DNA of 64,000 nt from NCBI GenBank assembly GCA_024694565.1, contig JAILJR010000118.1, positions 1-64,000 of the forward strand, read 5' to 3'. This document shows positions 1-8,092 of the stretch, piece by piece (the first letter of the stretch is position 1; every line of letters starts with the position of its first letter). The position numbers and the translations under genes were made by a program. Under the pieces are notes generated by a model. That model worked only from the letters and a program-made list of their open reading frames with translations, was not told where the DNA came from and ran no database searches. The DNA is from Butyrivibrio sp. Lineage in GTDB: Bacteria > Bacillota > Clostridia > Lachnospirales > Lachnospiraceae.

Positions 1-6
1 CTCAAA

Positions 7-1254
7 ATGGGCAAAGATTTAAGAGGCAAAGAACTCGGAAAGGGGTTATCACAGCGAAAAGATAGCAGGTTTTCAGCGCGGTATCGTTCCAAAACCGGCA
101 AGAGAATAGAGAAATATTTTGACAGCCTTCCTCAGGCTAGAAATTGGCTTGATAAGGCAAAACATGAGGATACTAATCTAAATGTAATGGCTCCATTTGG
201 AGTGGCAGCGGAAGGGATACTGAAGAAGAATGCTTATATCATGTCCCTGTCAGATATGACGGTTGACCAGTGGTTCGATTTTTGGGTGGATAATATAATA
301 ACTGACCGTTCTTATAACACGAAACGAAATTATAGAGAAAGGTACAGGTTTAATATTCAACCAGTCATAGGCAATCTTAAGGTCGCGGATGTTCTGCCGA
401 TGCATTGTCAGATGATTTTTAACAACATGAAAAACGATAGCCGTTATGTTGATAGTACGATTTATCAGACATACATTACTTTGGGGACATTACTTAAAGC
501 TGCTCGCATTAATAGAATTATCACTGTTCATCCTATGGATGGATTGAAGGTTTCGCGACCGCCAAAGAAAAAAAACAATAATTTCCTCACTGTCGAGGAG
601 GAAAAGAAGTTTTTCGAGCAAGCTAAGCGGTCACATAATATAGACCAATATGAGTTCCTGATAGATATGGGTTGTCGTACATCTGAGATGATTGGATTAT
701 GCTGGGATTCCATCGATTTTGATATGGGAACCATAAATATCAATAAATGTCTGCAGTATCGCTATGACCATGGTATCTGGGAGGCTGGTTCACCCAAAAC
801 AAAGGCAGGATATAGAACGATACCTATGACTGAAAGGGTATACAAGATTCTCAGAAGGTTGTATGAAGGTCGTGCTACAAGATATGAGTCGGATGATTTG
901 AACCAGGTTCTTTCTTTTAAGGATAGGCTCACTGGAAACGTGAGATATCTCGATATGAAGGACCTCGTATTTGTGAATTATCGGACGGGTATGCCTACAA
1001 AGAACAGCTCATATGATACACATATATGCAAACTCTGTGATGAAGCAGGAATCAGACATTTTGGGCTTCACACCTTCCGCCATACGTATGCAACTCGCTT
1101 AATGGAAAGTGGAGCCAGAGTGGAAGTTGTACAGGAATTGTTAGGACATGACCATTGTTCGACAACATCTGACACCTATGTAGGCGTATCTGATGAGTCA
1201 AAACGTGAAGCTGTGAGAATGCTTGAGGAAAAAAACTCAGCGCAAAGTGCTTGA
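7..1254 (+). CDS. int: Tyrosine-type site-specific recombinase (integrase)
   Basis: A phage/ICE-type integrase that would catalyse integration and excision of a mobile element. An N-terminal arm-binding-like segment (residues 1-60, with the SQRKDSRFSARYRS pattern of the Tn916-like class) is followed by a SAM-like core-binding domain (about 84-180) and the catalytic domain. The catalytic set is visible: Arg224 (GCRTSE), His355 and Arg358 (HTFRHT), His381 (LGHDH) and Tyr391. Length (415 aa) is normal. The frame stays open to the window edge upstream of the ATG, but homologues begin with similar residues, so the ATG at 7 is plausible. It reads out of the element toward ychF, and repeated AAAAGGGCGTAAAA motifs follow it. 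The element body would lie left of the window. Confidence 0.93.
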   Translation: MGKDLRGKELGKGLSQRKDSRFSARYRSKTGKRIEKYFDSLPQARNWLDKAKHEDTNLNVMAPFGVAAEGILKKNAYIMSLSDMTVDQWFDFWVDNIITDRSYNTKRNYRERYRFNIQPVIGNLKVADVLPMHCQMIFNNMKNDSRYVDSTIYQTYITLGTLLKAARINRIITVHPMDGLKVSRPPKKKNNNFLTVEEEKKFFEQAKRSHNIDQYEFLIDMGCRTSEMIGLCWDSIDFDMGTININKCLQYRYDHGIWEAGSPKTKAGYRTIPMTERVYKILRRLYEGRATRYESDDLNQVLSFKDRLTGNVRYLDMKDLVFVNYRTGMPTKNSSYDTHICKLCDEAGIRHFGLHTFRHTYATRLMESGARVEVVQELLGHDHCSTTSDTYVGVSDESKREAVRMLEEKNSAQSA

Positions 1255-1267
1255 TTAGATAATGGGG

Positions 1268-1334
1268 TTTACGCCCTTTTGAAGTGAAAAGGGCGTAAAA
1301 ATCCATATCAAAAGGGCGTAAAAAGGGCGTAAAA
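1268..1334. repeat. Inverted and direct repeats of AAAAGGGCGTAAAA after int
   Basis: TTTACGCCCTTTT (1268-1280) and its complement (1288-1300) form a perfect 13-bp stem with a GAAGTG loop. Two further direct copies of AAAAGGGCGTAAAA follow, at 1310-1323 and 1321-1334, overlapping each other. The hairpin may end int transcription. Repeats at the end of an integrase gene also fit recombinase arm sites or an attachment-site end. Which role applies is inference. Confidence 0.6.
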
Positions 1335-1386
1335 CCTTCCCGTAAAACACTAAGAATCCCTTAAAATAAGGGAAAGGAGAAAATAT

Positions 1387-2484
1387 ATGAAATTAGGAAT
1401 CGTTGGTCTGCCAAATGTAGGTAAGAGCACACTTTTTAATTCGCTTACAAACGCGGGGGCGCTGGCTGCAAACTATCCTTTTGCTACAATTGATCCAAAT
1501 GTGGGAGTTGTGGCGGTACCGGATAAGAGGCTTAAGCTTCTCGGGGATCTATATAAGTCAAAAAAGGTTACACCGGCAACAATTGAGTTTGTTGACATTG
1601 CAGGTCTTGTAAAAGGCGCCAGTAAGGGCGAGGGGCTTGGAAACCAGTTCCTTGCAAACATACGAGAGACTGATGCAATCGTGCATGTTGTCAGATGCTT
1701 CGATGATCCAAATGTAGTTCATGTTGACGGAACGGTTGATCCTGCAAGAGATATAGAGACTATCAATCTTGAGCTGGTTTTTGCAGATCTTGAAGTTTTG
1801 GAGAGAAGGATCGCCAAGGTTTCAAAGACTGCAAGGATGGACAAGACAGCAGCGAAAGAGCTGGAGCTTTTAAATAAGATAAAAGAGACTCTGGAAGCCG
1901 GTAAGATGGCAAGTGAGCTCGAGATAACAGATGATGATGAAATGGCTCTGATGAATGGATATGATCTTTTAACCTGGAAGCCTGTTATCTACGCAGCAAA
2001 TGTTAAGGATGATGACCTTGCCGATGACGGTGAGTCAAACAATTATGTTAAGGCAGTAAGAGAACTGGCTGCAAAATCCGGCAGCGAGGTATTTGTGATC
2101 AGTGCCCAGATTGAGGCTGAGATATCGGAGCTTGATGAGGATGAGAAAGCGGAATTTCTTGAGAGCCTTGGTCTTTCAGAGTCAGGACTCGACAAGCTCA
2201 TCGCTGCAAGCTACAGGACACTTGGGCTCATGAGCTTTTTGACTTCAGGAGAGGATGAGACAAGAGCCTGGACAATCAAAATCGGAACAAAGGCACCACA
2301 GGCTGCAGGAAAGATCCACACTGATTTCGAGCGTGGCTTTATAAAAGCAGAAGTAATCAATTACGAAGATCTTCTGAGAGAGGGCTCCATCGCAGCTGCC
2401 AAAGAGAAAGGCCTTGTCCGTATGGAAGGAAAGGAATACGTGGTACAGGACGGAGACGTGATCCTTTTCCGCTTCAACGTGTGA
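1387..2484 (+). CDS. ychF: Redox-regulated ATPase YchF (OLA1 family)
   Basis: A ribosome-associated P-loop NTPase of the Obg/TRAFAC class, which in this family prefers ATP to GTP. The P-loop GLPNVGKST is at residues 7-15 and the DIAGL Walker B/G3 motif near 70. The G4 position carries NVKD (about 205) rather than canonical NKxD. A C-terminal TGS domain ends in the typical DVILFRFNV. The 365 aa match the family. GGAAAGGAG lies just upstream of the ATG. It is the first chromosomal gene beyond the integrase, so the element probably inserted in front of it. Confidence 0.97.
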   Translation: MKLGIVGLPNVGKSTLFNSLTNAGALAANYPFATIDPNVGVVAVPDKRLKLLGDLYKSKKVTPATIEFVDIAGLVKGASKGEGLGNQFLANIRETDAIVHVVRCFDDPNVVHVDGTVDPARDIETINLELVFADLEVLERRIAKVSKTARMDKTAAKELELLNKIKETLEAGKMASELEITDDDEMALMNGYDLLTWKPVIYAANVKDDDLADDGESNNYVKAVRELAAKSGSEVFVISAQIEAEISELDEDEKAEFLESLGLSESGLDKLIAASYRTLGLMSFLTSGEDETRAWTIKIGTKAPQAAGKIHTDFERGFIKAEVINYEDLLREGSIAAAKEKGLVRMEGKEYVVQDGDVILFRFNV

Positions 2485-2503
2485 TACTGCAAAGCATCGC
2501 AGC

Positions 2504-2583
2504 ATCTTTAAGACATAGACCAATGCAGGCATGCCTGCAAATTGGTCTATGTCTTAAAGATGGTATGAGGCGCGCAGCGCCTC
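2504..2583. terminator. Large perfect palindrome and second hairpin after ychF
   Basis: Perfect 21-bp arms at 2504-2524 and 2541-2561 enclose a loop that is itself a palindrome (GCAGGCATGCCTGC, 2525-2538). A second stem follows: GAGGCGC (2567-2573) with GCGCCTC (2577-2583). No long U-tract follows either one, so a transcription-stop role is only likely. The symmetry of the first is unusual for a simple terminator. Confidence 0.6.
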
Positions 2584-2640
2584 AACGAGGAATCGGAGAT
2601 TCCGAGTCTGCGATTGACAATAACTATAGGGGAGGAAGTT

Positions 2641-3657
2641 ATGCCTGATATAATGGGGAAGATGGATATTGCGTTTCCGCACCTGAATATCTATCTTGAA
2701 AATGTACCCAAGAATTTTACTATTTTTGGATTTACTGTTGCACTCTACGGAGTGATCATCGGTCTCGGGTTTCTGATAGCACTTCTTATAATATCAAGAG
2801 TCGCCCGCTGGACCAATCAGTCACCGGATGATTATTGGGATGTGGCAGTTTATATAATCATCTTTTCTATACTTGGAGCAAGAGCCTACTACGTATTCTT
2901 TGCATGGGACTACTACAAGGACAATCCGATAAGTGTTTTCAACATAAGGAACGGAGGCCTTGCAATCTATGGCGGTGTAATAGCCGGTTTCACTACTCTC
3001 TACATCTATACAAGGATAAAGAAAAAGAATTTCTTTCTGTTCGGTGATACCATAATGTATGGACTTGTCTTTGGGCAGGTCATGGGCAGATGGGGAAATT
3101 TCACCAACAGGGAGGCCTTCGGTGAGTATACGGACAATCTTTTTGCAATGAGACTTCCTGTCGAAATGATAAGAAGCGGTGAGATAACCGAGCTTATGAG
3201 GCAGAATATGGCACCGGGGACAAACTATGTTCAGGTGAGCCCCACCTTCCTCTATGAGAGCATGTGGAATCTTTGCCTCTTTATAATAATGCTGCTTTAC
3301 TGCAAGAGAAAAAAATTTGACGGCGAGATAATACTTCTTTACCTTGGAGGCTACGGACTTGGAAGAAGCTGGATAGAGGGACTTCGGACAGATCAGCTGA
3401 TAATGCATACAACAGGACTTCCTGTTTCACAGATGCTTGCTTTATGTCTGGTGATATTCGCAGTTGTAACTGATATCATAGTAAGAGTACGCCTTCGCGG
3501 CACAGCTCAGACCTTCGCCAAAGCTTCAAATAGCTCATCAACTGAACCCGGTAAAAATGTGTCAGAGAGCCAAAATACTGTTTTGGCTAATAACGAAGAA
3601 TTGCAGACAACAGACTCCGGTTCAGATATAGAGCCTTCTGATAAGGAACACGGCTGA
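2641..3657 (+). CDS. lgt: Prolipoprotein diacylglyceryl transferase
   Basis: An integral membrane enzyme that transfers diacylglycerol from phosphatidylglycerol to the lipobox cysteine of prolipoproteins. The Lgt signature GRWGNFTNREAFG lies at residues 149-161 and the GGLAIYGG segment at 105-112. About seven hydrophobic segments are present. The ATG at 2641 follows GGGGAGGAAG; an in-frame TTG at 2614 is a poorer choice. A hydrophilic Ser/Glu-rich tail of about 45 residues after the last membrane segment is not part of the core enzyme. Its substrates in this window would include the ComEA-like and GerMN lipoproteins. Confidence 0.96.
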   Translation: MPDIMGKMDIAFPHLNIYLENVPKNFTIFGFTVALYGVIIGLGFLIALLIISRVARWTNQSPDDYWDVAVYIIIFSILGARAYYVFFAWDYYKDNPISVFNIRNGGLAIYGGVIAGFTTLYIYTRIKKKNFFLFGDTIMYGLVFGQVMGRWGNFTNREAFGEYTDNLFAMRLPVEMIRSGEITELMRQNMAPGTNYVQVSPTFLYESMWNLCLFIIMLLYCKRKKFDGEIILLYLGGYGLGRSWIEGLRTDQLIMHTTGLPVSQMLALCLVIFAVVTDIIVRVRLRGTAQTFAKASNSSSTEPGKNVSESQNTVLANNEELQTTDSGSDIEPSDKEHG

Positions 3658-3799
3658 CAAAGGCAGCGCAAAGCAAATTACGAAAACTGTAGACCGTCCT
3701 AAGGAATCCATGACATCAGGACTCATCCCATAAATGGGCGCCTTGCATGTCGTATTGTCGCAAGCGGTATCCTTTAGGACCATTCGACGAGGTAGATAT

Positions 3800-5191
3800 A
3801 TGCAGAATTATACAGATGGTAATACTTTAGTCTGTGGAATTATCGGAAATCCCGTAAGACATACCATGTCTCCGCTCATTCACAATTCTCTGGCCGAAAT
3901 GACGCAGCAGAATCTTGTTTATGTTCCCTTTGAGGTACAGCCGGAAGGCCTGAAAAACGGCGTCCGCGGAGCCTACGAGCTTGGTATTTTGGGAATGAAT
4001 GTAACGGTTCCCTATAAGAGTGATGTTCTTCAGTACCTGAAATATGTAGATCCCCTTGCAGAGAAGATTGGCGCAGTCAATACCCTTGTCAGGGATGAGG
4101 CACTTAAGGGCTATAGGGGATATAATACCGATATGACAGGACTCTTCAGGGCGATGCAGGAAGAGGGCATTGATCTTGAAGGAGAAACTGTAGTTATTCT
4201 CGGTGCCGGAGGAGTTGCCAGACCTACCGCGCATCTGTGTATAAATAAAGGCGCAGACAAGGTCTATATTTTGAACAGAACACTGGAAAAAGCGATGGCA
4301 ATAGCAGACGAGGTCGGTTCAGACAGGGTAATTGCCGTTGACATTGCTGACTACAGAAAGGTTCTGGAAGCAGAAAAGAGCTTTTTTGCCATTCAGTGTA
4401 CGTCAGTAGGTCTTTTCCCGGATGTGGGAAGCGCAGTGATCGAGGATGAAGAATTTTACAGTCATGTTCATGCTGCGATAGATGTAATCTACAAGCCAAT
4501 TGAGACCAAGTTCCTGCGTCTTTGCAGGAAGGCAGGGGCCAAAACCTTCTCAGGACTCAAGATGCTTCTTTACCAGGGAATAGATGCCTACGAGCTCTGG
4601 AATTCTGAAAGGAATATAAAGATATCCTCTGAGCAGGCAGAAACAGTATACAGATCTCTCATGATGGAGGTGACAGGAGCAAGAAATATCATCCTTGAGG
4701 GCTTTATGGGAAGCGGCAAGACAACGATTTCAGAAATCCTGTCAAAAGAGCTCGATCTTGAACTTCTCGATACCGACAGAGCAATTGAGTGCTCAGAGGA
4801 GAGAAGCATTACTGATATTTTTGAAAAGGATGGGGAGGAATACTTCCGGGATCTGGAGACGGATCTTTTGGATACCGTTGTTCAGGATCACTGGAGAGAC
4901 ATGGTAATATCTCTCGGAGGCGGTCTGGTCCTTAGAAAAGAAAACAGAAAGCTCCTCAAGCTTGCTGGAAAAGTAGTATACCTTAAAGCTTCTCCGGAAA
5001 CAGTTTACGATAGAACCCGCGATGATAATAGCAGGCCTCTCCTAAACTGTGCAGATCCACTTTCAAGAATAAAAGAGCTTCTTGAGGAAAGAAGCGTTAC
5101 CTACGAGTCAGCTGCAGATATCATTGTTGAGTCCGATGGAAGGACTCCGCAGGATATTGTAAAAGAGATACTTGAAAAACTGGGAGTATGA
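3800..5191 (+). CDS. aroE-aroK: Fused shikimate dehydrogenase / shikimate kinase
   Basis: A bifunctional enzyme covering two consecutive steps: NADPH reduction of 3-dehydroshikimate to shikimate, then ATP-dependent phosphorylation to shikimate 3-phosphate. Residues 1 to about 285 are AroE, with the substrate-site NPVRHTMSPLIHN near the start and the nucleotide-binding VILGAGGVARP. Residues from about 290 to 463 are AroK, with the P-loop GFMGSGKTT near 302-310 and the LLDTDRAIE segment. No stop or frame change separates the halves. The ATG at 3800 follows a GAGGT ribosome site; a longer in-frame start at 3734 adds residues unlike AroE. Confidence 0.94.
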   Translation: MQNYTDGNTLVCGIIGNPVRHTMSPLIHNSLAEMTQQNLVYVPFEVQPEGLKNGVRGAYELGILGMNVTVPYKSDVLQYLKYVDPLAEKIGAVNTLVRDEALKGYRGYNTDMTGLFRAMQEEGIDLEGETVVILGAGGVARPTAHLCINKGADKVYILNRTLEKAMAIADEVGSDRVIAVDIADYRKVLEAEKSFFAIQCTSVGLFPDVGSAVIEDEEFYSHVHAAIDVIYKPIETKFLRLCRKAGAKTFSGLKMLLYQGIDAYELWNSERNIKISSEQAETVYRSLMMEVTGARNIILEGFMGSGKTTISEILSKELDLELLDTDRAIECSEERSITDIFEKDGEEYFRDLETDLLDTVVQDHWRDMVISLGGGLVLRKENRKLLKLAGKVVYLKASPETVYDRTRDDNSRPLLNCADPLSRIKELLEERSVTYESAADIIVESDGRTPQDIVKEILEKLGV

Positions 5192-5316
5192 TGTGACACT
5201 CGTTGCGCTGAAAGATACATGTTTTGAATCTGCCATTTTCGAATGCTTAATGATTTCAAGAGACATTCATCGCAGATGACAATGTGAATACCGCGCAAGA
5301 GTCATTTCTTCAGCTT

Positions 5317-5991
5317 ATGAATAAAAGAAACTATGCCAAAGAGCTGGAAAACAGAATATGGGATTTCCAAAACAAAGGGGAGCATCCAAAGCTTCTTCTA
5401 CATGCCTGCTGCGCTCCCTGTTCCTCATATTGCCTTGAATATCTAAGGGAATACTTCGATGTCACGGTTTTCTTTTACAACCCTAACATCACGGATGGCG
5501 CAGAGTACAAAAAGCGTGTGGAAGAGGAGAAGAGACTGATCGGCGAGTATAACAGGCAGGTTTTGCTGGGCATCTTTGATGGCATGAACTCAAGCAGAAA
5601 TGCAGGAAAGATAGATATAATAGAAGGCGTTTACGAGCCCGGAGATTTCTATAAGGCTGTAGCCGGCTACGAGTCCTGCCCTGAAGGAGGAGACCGCTGC
5701 AGGAAATGCTTTGAGCTTCGGCTTTCAGAAACTGCAAGGATAGCGAAAGAATATGATTTTGATTATATAACCACAACCCTCACTATAAGTCCGCTTAAAA
5801 ACGCTGATATTCTTAATGAAGTAGGAGAGAGGGCAGCCGGCAAAGAGGGAATCACTTTCCTTCCATCAGACTTTAAAAAGAAGGATGGCTACAAACGTTC
5901 AATAGAGCTCTCCCGCAGGTTTGGGCTCTACAGACAGGACTTTTGCGGATGCAGTTTTTCAAAGGCGGAGAGAATTCAAAAATCTGATTGA
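5317..5991 (+). CDS. queH: Epoxyqueuosine reductase QueH
   Basis: Catalyses the last step of queuosine tRNA modification, reducing epoxyqueuosine to queuosine; QueH is unrelated in sequence to QueG. The cysteine clusters that bind the metal cofactors are present: HACCAPCSS (Cys31, Cys32, Cys35), CPEGGDRCRKC in the middle, and DFCGCSFS near the C-terminus. The ATG at 5317 gives the usual MNKRNY-type N-terminus. A GTG at 5284 would add 11 residues, and neither start has a strong ribosome site. Confidence 0.9.
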   Translation: MNKRNYAKELENRIWDFQNKGEHPKLLLHACCAPCSSYCLEYLREYFDVTVFFYNPNITDGAEYKKRVEEEKRLIGEYNRQVLLGIFDGMNSSRNAGKIDIIEGVYEPGDFYKAVAGYESCPEGGDRCRKCFELRLSETARIAKEYDFDYITTTLTISPLKNADILNEVGERAAGKEGITFLPSDFKKKDGYKRSIELSRRFGLYRQDFCGCSFSKAERIQKSD

Positions 5992-6109
5992 AGAACGAAA
6001 AGATGGCAGTATGGCAGGCAAAGCTGTTGAATTAAGGAAAGCTGCACGCATAGCCGTCTTTTCGCAGGGACGAAATCATTTAATTTATTCAAAAAGGAAG
6101 GTATATATT

Positions 6110-7912
6110 TTGGAAAAAGTATTAGAGCTAATATCGAAAGAAGTAGGAGATGCCTTTGAGGCAGCCGGTTTTGACAGGGAGCTCGGTCGTGTGACGATAT
6201 CTAACAGACCGGACCTGTGTGAGTACCAGTGCAATGGTGCCATGGCCGGAGCCAAAAAATATGGAAAGGCACCCTTTATGATTGCTGATGCGGTTGCCGA
6301 AAAGCTTGCCGGAAACGGGATGTTCGAGAAGGTTGAATCAGTAAAACCCGGCTTTCTGAATATCACAGTCAGCGGTGACTTCGCAAGGGGATATATTGTC
6401 AGAATGCTCCATGAGAAGCATATGGGTGTAAATATGCCCGGGCATGAGCCAACTATCATACTTGATTACGGCGGAGCAAATGTTGCAAAGCCCCTACATG
6501 TAGGTCACCTTCGCCCGGCAATTATAGGTGAAGCTGTCAAGCGTATACTAAAATATGCCGGAAATAAGGTGATTGGCGATATCCACATGGGTGACTGGGG
6601 ATTGCAGATGGGGCTTATCATTACAGAGCTAAGGCACAGACATCCGGAGCTTCCTTACTTTGATCCTGATCACACAGGTCCTTTTCCCAAGGAAGCACCT
6701 TTTACTATCCAGGAGCTCGCTGAGATTTATCCTGTCGCGAGCTCAAAGAGCAAGTCAAAGGAAGATGATCCTCAGGAAGTAAAGGAAGCTGCAGATGCTT
6801 ACAAGAAGGAGGCTTTAGAGGCCACCAAGCGTATGCAGGATGGAGACAAGGCCTACAGGGCTATCTGGCATCATATCATGAATGTTTCCCTTCCTGACCT
6901 TAAGAAAAACTATGACAGCCTTGATGTACATTTTGACCTCTGGAAGGGTGAGTCAGATGTCCACGACATTATCCCGCAGATGGTAGATTATATGAAGCAG
7001 CACGGCTATGCTCATGAGAGCCAGGGGGCACTTGTGGTTGATGTTGCCGATGAAAAAGACTCAAAGGAGATACCTCCCTGCATGATCCTTAAGTCTGATG
7101 GAGCAGCTCTTTATGCAACAACAGATCTTGCAACCATACAGGAGAGGATGAAGGAATATCGTCCTGACGCTATTTATTATTTCACTGACAAGAGACAGGC
7201 CCTTCACTTTGAGCAGGTGTTCCGCGCATCAAGGATCACTAAGCTGGTTCTTCCTGAGACCGATCTTCGCTTTATTGGAAACGGAACGATGAACGGACCT
7301 GACGGCAAACCCTTCAAGACCAGGGACGGCGGTGTTATGCACCTCGAGAGCCTTGTTCAGGAGATTAAGGACAGGATGTATGACAGGGTAAAGCAGAGCA
7401 ATCCCGATATGCCTGAGGATGAGGCCAGGAGCACTGCAGAGAAGATTGCTCTTTCGGCTCTTAAGTACGGTGATCTGTCAAACCAGCCTTCCAAGGATTA
7501 CATCTTTGATATAGAGAAGTTCACATCCTTCGAGGGAGATACAGGGCCGTACATTCTTTACACCATCGTAAGGATAAAGTCTATTTTGGCAAAATATGAG
7601 GCCGAGGGTAAGAAAGCAAAAGATGCAAAGCTTGGAAATCCGGACAGCGATGCAATGAAAGCGCTGATGCTGAGTCTCACAAGGTTTGCGGATGCGGTTG
7701 AGAGCGCGGCAAGGGATCTTGCACCAAACAGGATCTGTGCCTATATCTATGAACTTAGCAACGCCTTCAACAGCTTTTATCATGGTACCAGGATCCTGTC
7801 AGAGGAGGATGAATACAAGAAGGAGAGCTACATTGCGCTTTTGACGGTTACTCTTAAGGTGCTTGAGACAGGCATAGATCTCCTTGGATTCTCATCCCCT
7901 GACCGTATGTAG
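6110..7912 (+). CDS. argS: Arginyl-tRNA synthetase (TTG start)
   Basis: A class I synthetase that charges tRNA-Arg. The N-terminal Add1-like domain contains the SNRPDLCEYQCNGA stretch typical of clostridial ArgS. The HIGH-type motif appears as HVGH in ANVAKPLHVGHLR (about residue 130). A DALR anticodon-binding domain lies at the C-terminus. No canonical KMSK is visible, as in many ArgS. The family N-terminus (EKVLELISKEV) begins at TTG 6110, with AAGGAAGG eight bases upstream. The open frame runs further upstream into queH, but those residues are not ArgS-like. No T-box leader is apparent. Confidence 0.95.
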   Translation: MEKVLELISKEVGDAFEAAGFDRELGRVTISNRPDLCEYQCNGAMAGAKKYGKAPFMIADAVAEKLAGNGMFEKVESVKPGFLNITVSGDFARGYIVRMLHEKHMGVNMPGHEPTIILDYGGANVAKPLHVGHLRPAIIGEAVKRILKYAGNKVIGDIHMGDWGLQMGLIITELRHRHPELPYFDPDHTGPFPKEAPFTIQELAEIYPVASSKSKSKEDDPQEVKEAADAYKKEALEATKRMQDGDKAYRAIWHHIMNVSLPDLKKNYDSLDVHFDLWKGESDVHDIIPQMVDYMKQHGYAHESQGALVVDVADEKDSKEIPPCMILKSDGAALYATTDLATIQERMKEYRPDAIYYFTDKRQALHFEQVFRASRITKLVLPETDLRFIGNGTMNGPDGKPFKTRDGGVMHLESLVQEIKDRMYDRVKQSNPDMPEDEARSTAEKIALSALKYGDLSNQPSKDYIFDIEKFTSFEGDTGPYILYTIVRIKSILAKYEAEGKKAKDAKLGNPDSDAMKALMLSLTRFADAVESAARDLAPNRICAYIYELSNAFNSFYHGTRILSEEDEYKKESYIALLTVTLKVLETGIDLLGFSSPDRM

Positions 7913-8035
7913 AAACTTCGATTCAGGTTACAATCTGTGGCAGGCCGGACGCATAAAGTTCTGCGCAAAAGAGCTATAGAATATCGAAAATCTTTATCAT
8001 AATAACAACAAAATAATCTTAAAATAAATGAAAAT

Positions 8036-8078
8036 GGTATAATAAAGGTATGCAGCCTTCTTTATACCATTTTTTATT
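8036..8078 (+). terminator. Hairpin with T-tract after argS, overlapping a -10-like TATAAT
   Basis: GGTATAATAAAGG (8036-8048) pairs imperfectly with CCTTCTTTATACC (8056-8068), and ATTTTTTATT follows, as in an intrinsic terminator. The left arm contains TATAAT (8038-8043), so the same bases could serve as the -10 box of the EAL gene that starts at 8093. The dual role is inference. Confidence 0.6.
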
Positions 8079-8092
8079 ATGAGGTAAATACT

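Noticed and set aside
7..1254. XerC/XerD housekeeping recombinase
   Set aside because: The 415-aa length and arm-binding-like N-terminus fit an ICE/phage integrase, not the ~300-aa Xer proteins.
2821..3408. 195-codon minus-strand frame
   Set aside because: Lies wholly antisense to lgt, has no ribosome site, and no recognisable domain; it mirrors lgt codon usage.
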